Source: Candidatus Absconditabacterales bacterium (GTDB lineage: Bacteria > Patescibacteriota > Gracilibacteria > Absconditabacterales > Absconditicoccaceae). Taken from it: 6,124 bases of DNA. A program made the position numbers and the translations under genes. The notes below the pieces were generated by a model. That model saw only the letters and a list, made by a program, of their open reading frames with translations. It was not told where the DNA came from and made no database searches. Each line of letters opens with the position of its first letter. Position 1 is the stretch's first letter. This document shows positions 5,764-6,124 of this stretch, in pieces. The stretch is taken from NCBI GenBank assembly GCA_937965925.1, contig CALCME010000116.1, positions 1 through 6,124 of the forward strand, given 5' to 3'.

Positions 5764-6124
5764 ATGTGTTGAATCTATTGTACTTACAAGAAATCGTCTA
5801 CCCCAGCTAACGTACTTTCCAAAAGAGGCCCTGACATGTCTCAAGAAGTTGTCCTTGAAGAATGACTCACTCTATGATTTCATAGACTCGCTATCAGAGA
5901 TACATCACATCAATGAATGCAACCGTTCTCAATTAGAGACTGAGACCAAACTATTACTCGAGTATGTAATGGAGAGATTTACAACTATGAGCAGCTTAAA
6001 GTTGACTATTCAGATCTGCTTATATCTACTTCTGACTGTGAAATACTCTGACATCTGTATCTCACCTACGGACGAGATGGAATGATCTCAAGAGTTGATG
6101 GAGAGTTTGCAATCATTCTCATCG
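5764..6124 (+). CDS. asnB: Asparagine synthetase (glutamine-hydrolysing)-like, N-terminal glutaminase domain, 3' end cut
   Basis: ATG to the window edge, 120 complete codons, with TGA-Gly at residues 3, 34, 38, 51, 60 and 96. The product begins MCGIYC: C2 is the catalytic nucleophile of class II (Ntn) amidotransferases once Met is removed, and the glycine of MCGI is itself TGA. Further motifs: RGPD at 21-24, LGFHRLAI at 37-44, HQGMQPF at 49-55, NGEIYNY at 69-75 (oxyanion/glutamine-binding), SDCEIL at 90-95 and DGEFAI at 112-117, all in the order of AsnB. The domain releases ammonia from glutamine for the C-terminal synthetase domain, which lies outside the window, so the acceptor (aspartate, a peptidoglycan precursor or another carboxylate) cannot be known. 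The family relation is secure, the gene name less so. The start is fixed by the need for Cys at position 2. It is preceded by a terminator-like hairpin. Confidence 0.9.

Noticed and set aside
5554..5844. 96-codon open frame on the minus strand
   Set aside because: It crosses two plus-strand terminators and covers the 5' end of the asnB-like gene, and its middle encodes low-complexity Leu from the AAT repeat.
5849..6085. 78-codon plus-strand open frame
   Set aside because: Shifted frame inside the asnB-like gene; the true frame carries MCGI, RGPD and NGEIYNY.
1..6124. Pseudogene decay: all main genes appear broken by many in-frame stops
   Set aside because: All the interruptions are TGA, none TAA or TAG, and they sit on conserved glycines, so this is recoding rather than decay.

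Overview
The window reads as a stretch of bacterial chromosome in which UGA is a sense codon for glycine (genetic code 25). Under the standard code almost every gene is chopped into short pieces. When TGA is read as Gly, seven open frames appear, each closed by TAA or TAG (or running off the edge), with about 80 in-frame TGA codons. Many of these fall on glycines that are invariant in well-known families: the Mur ligase P-loop, the MCGI amidotransferase start and the GGGxSSRL-type motif of M16 peptidases. This code is known from Absconditabacteria (SR1) and Gracilibacteria (BD1-5) of the Patescibacteria/CPR. The window alone cannot decide between those two lineages.

Layout. Positions 1-4192, plus strand: murF (left end open), a 61-residue unknown ORF, alanine racemase (alr) and a zinc M16-family peptidase, with short gaps (67, 32 and 76 bases) and no clear terminator between them, so probably one transcription unit. 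Positions 4205-4885, minus strand: an AT-rich gene for an unknown single-span membrane protein, convergent with the peptidase. Positions 4886-5100: a divergent intergenic region containing two mutually exclusive hairpins. Positions 5101-5436, plus strand: a very basic 111-residue protein of unknown function. Positions 5437-5763: a non-coding stretch with a candidate promoter, two strong intrinsic terminators, two further hairpins and a duplicated (AAT)4...TCCTCCAT block. Positions 5764-6124, plus strand: the N-terminal glutaminase domain of an asparagine synthetase-like enzyme, cut by the right edge.

Functionally, alr makes D-alanine. MurF joins D-Ala-D-Ala to the UDP-MurNAc-tripeptide, so the left half is a peptidoglycan stem-peptide block, with an unusual membrane-anchored MurF and a racemase lacking the usual carbamylated lysine. 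The M16 peptidase next door probably handles peptide processing or turnover. The asparagine synthetase-like gene is separated by terminators and need not belong to the same pathway, although some relatives amidate peptidoglycan precursors.

No mobile element, CRISPR array, tRNA or rRNA was seen. The points most worth a second look are the recoding itself, the hairpin-rich region before the asparagine synthetase gene, the altered enzymes and the three genes of unknown function.
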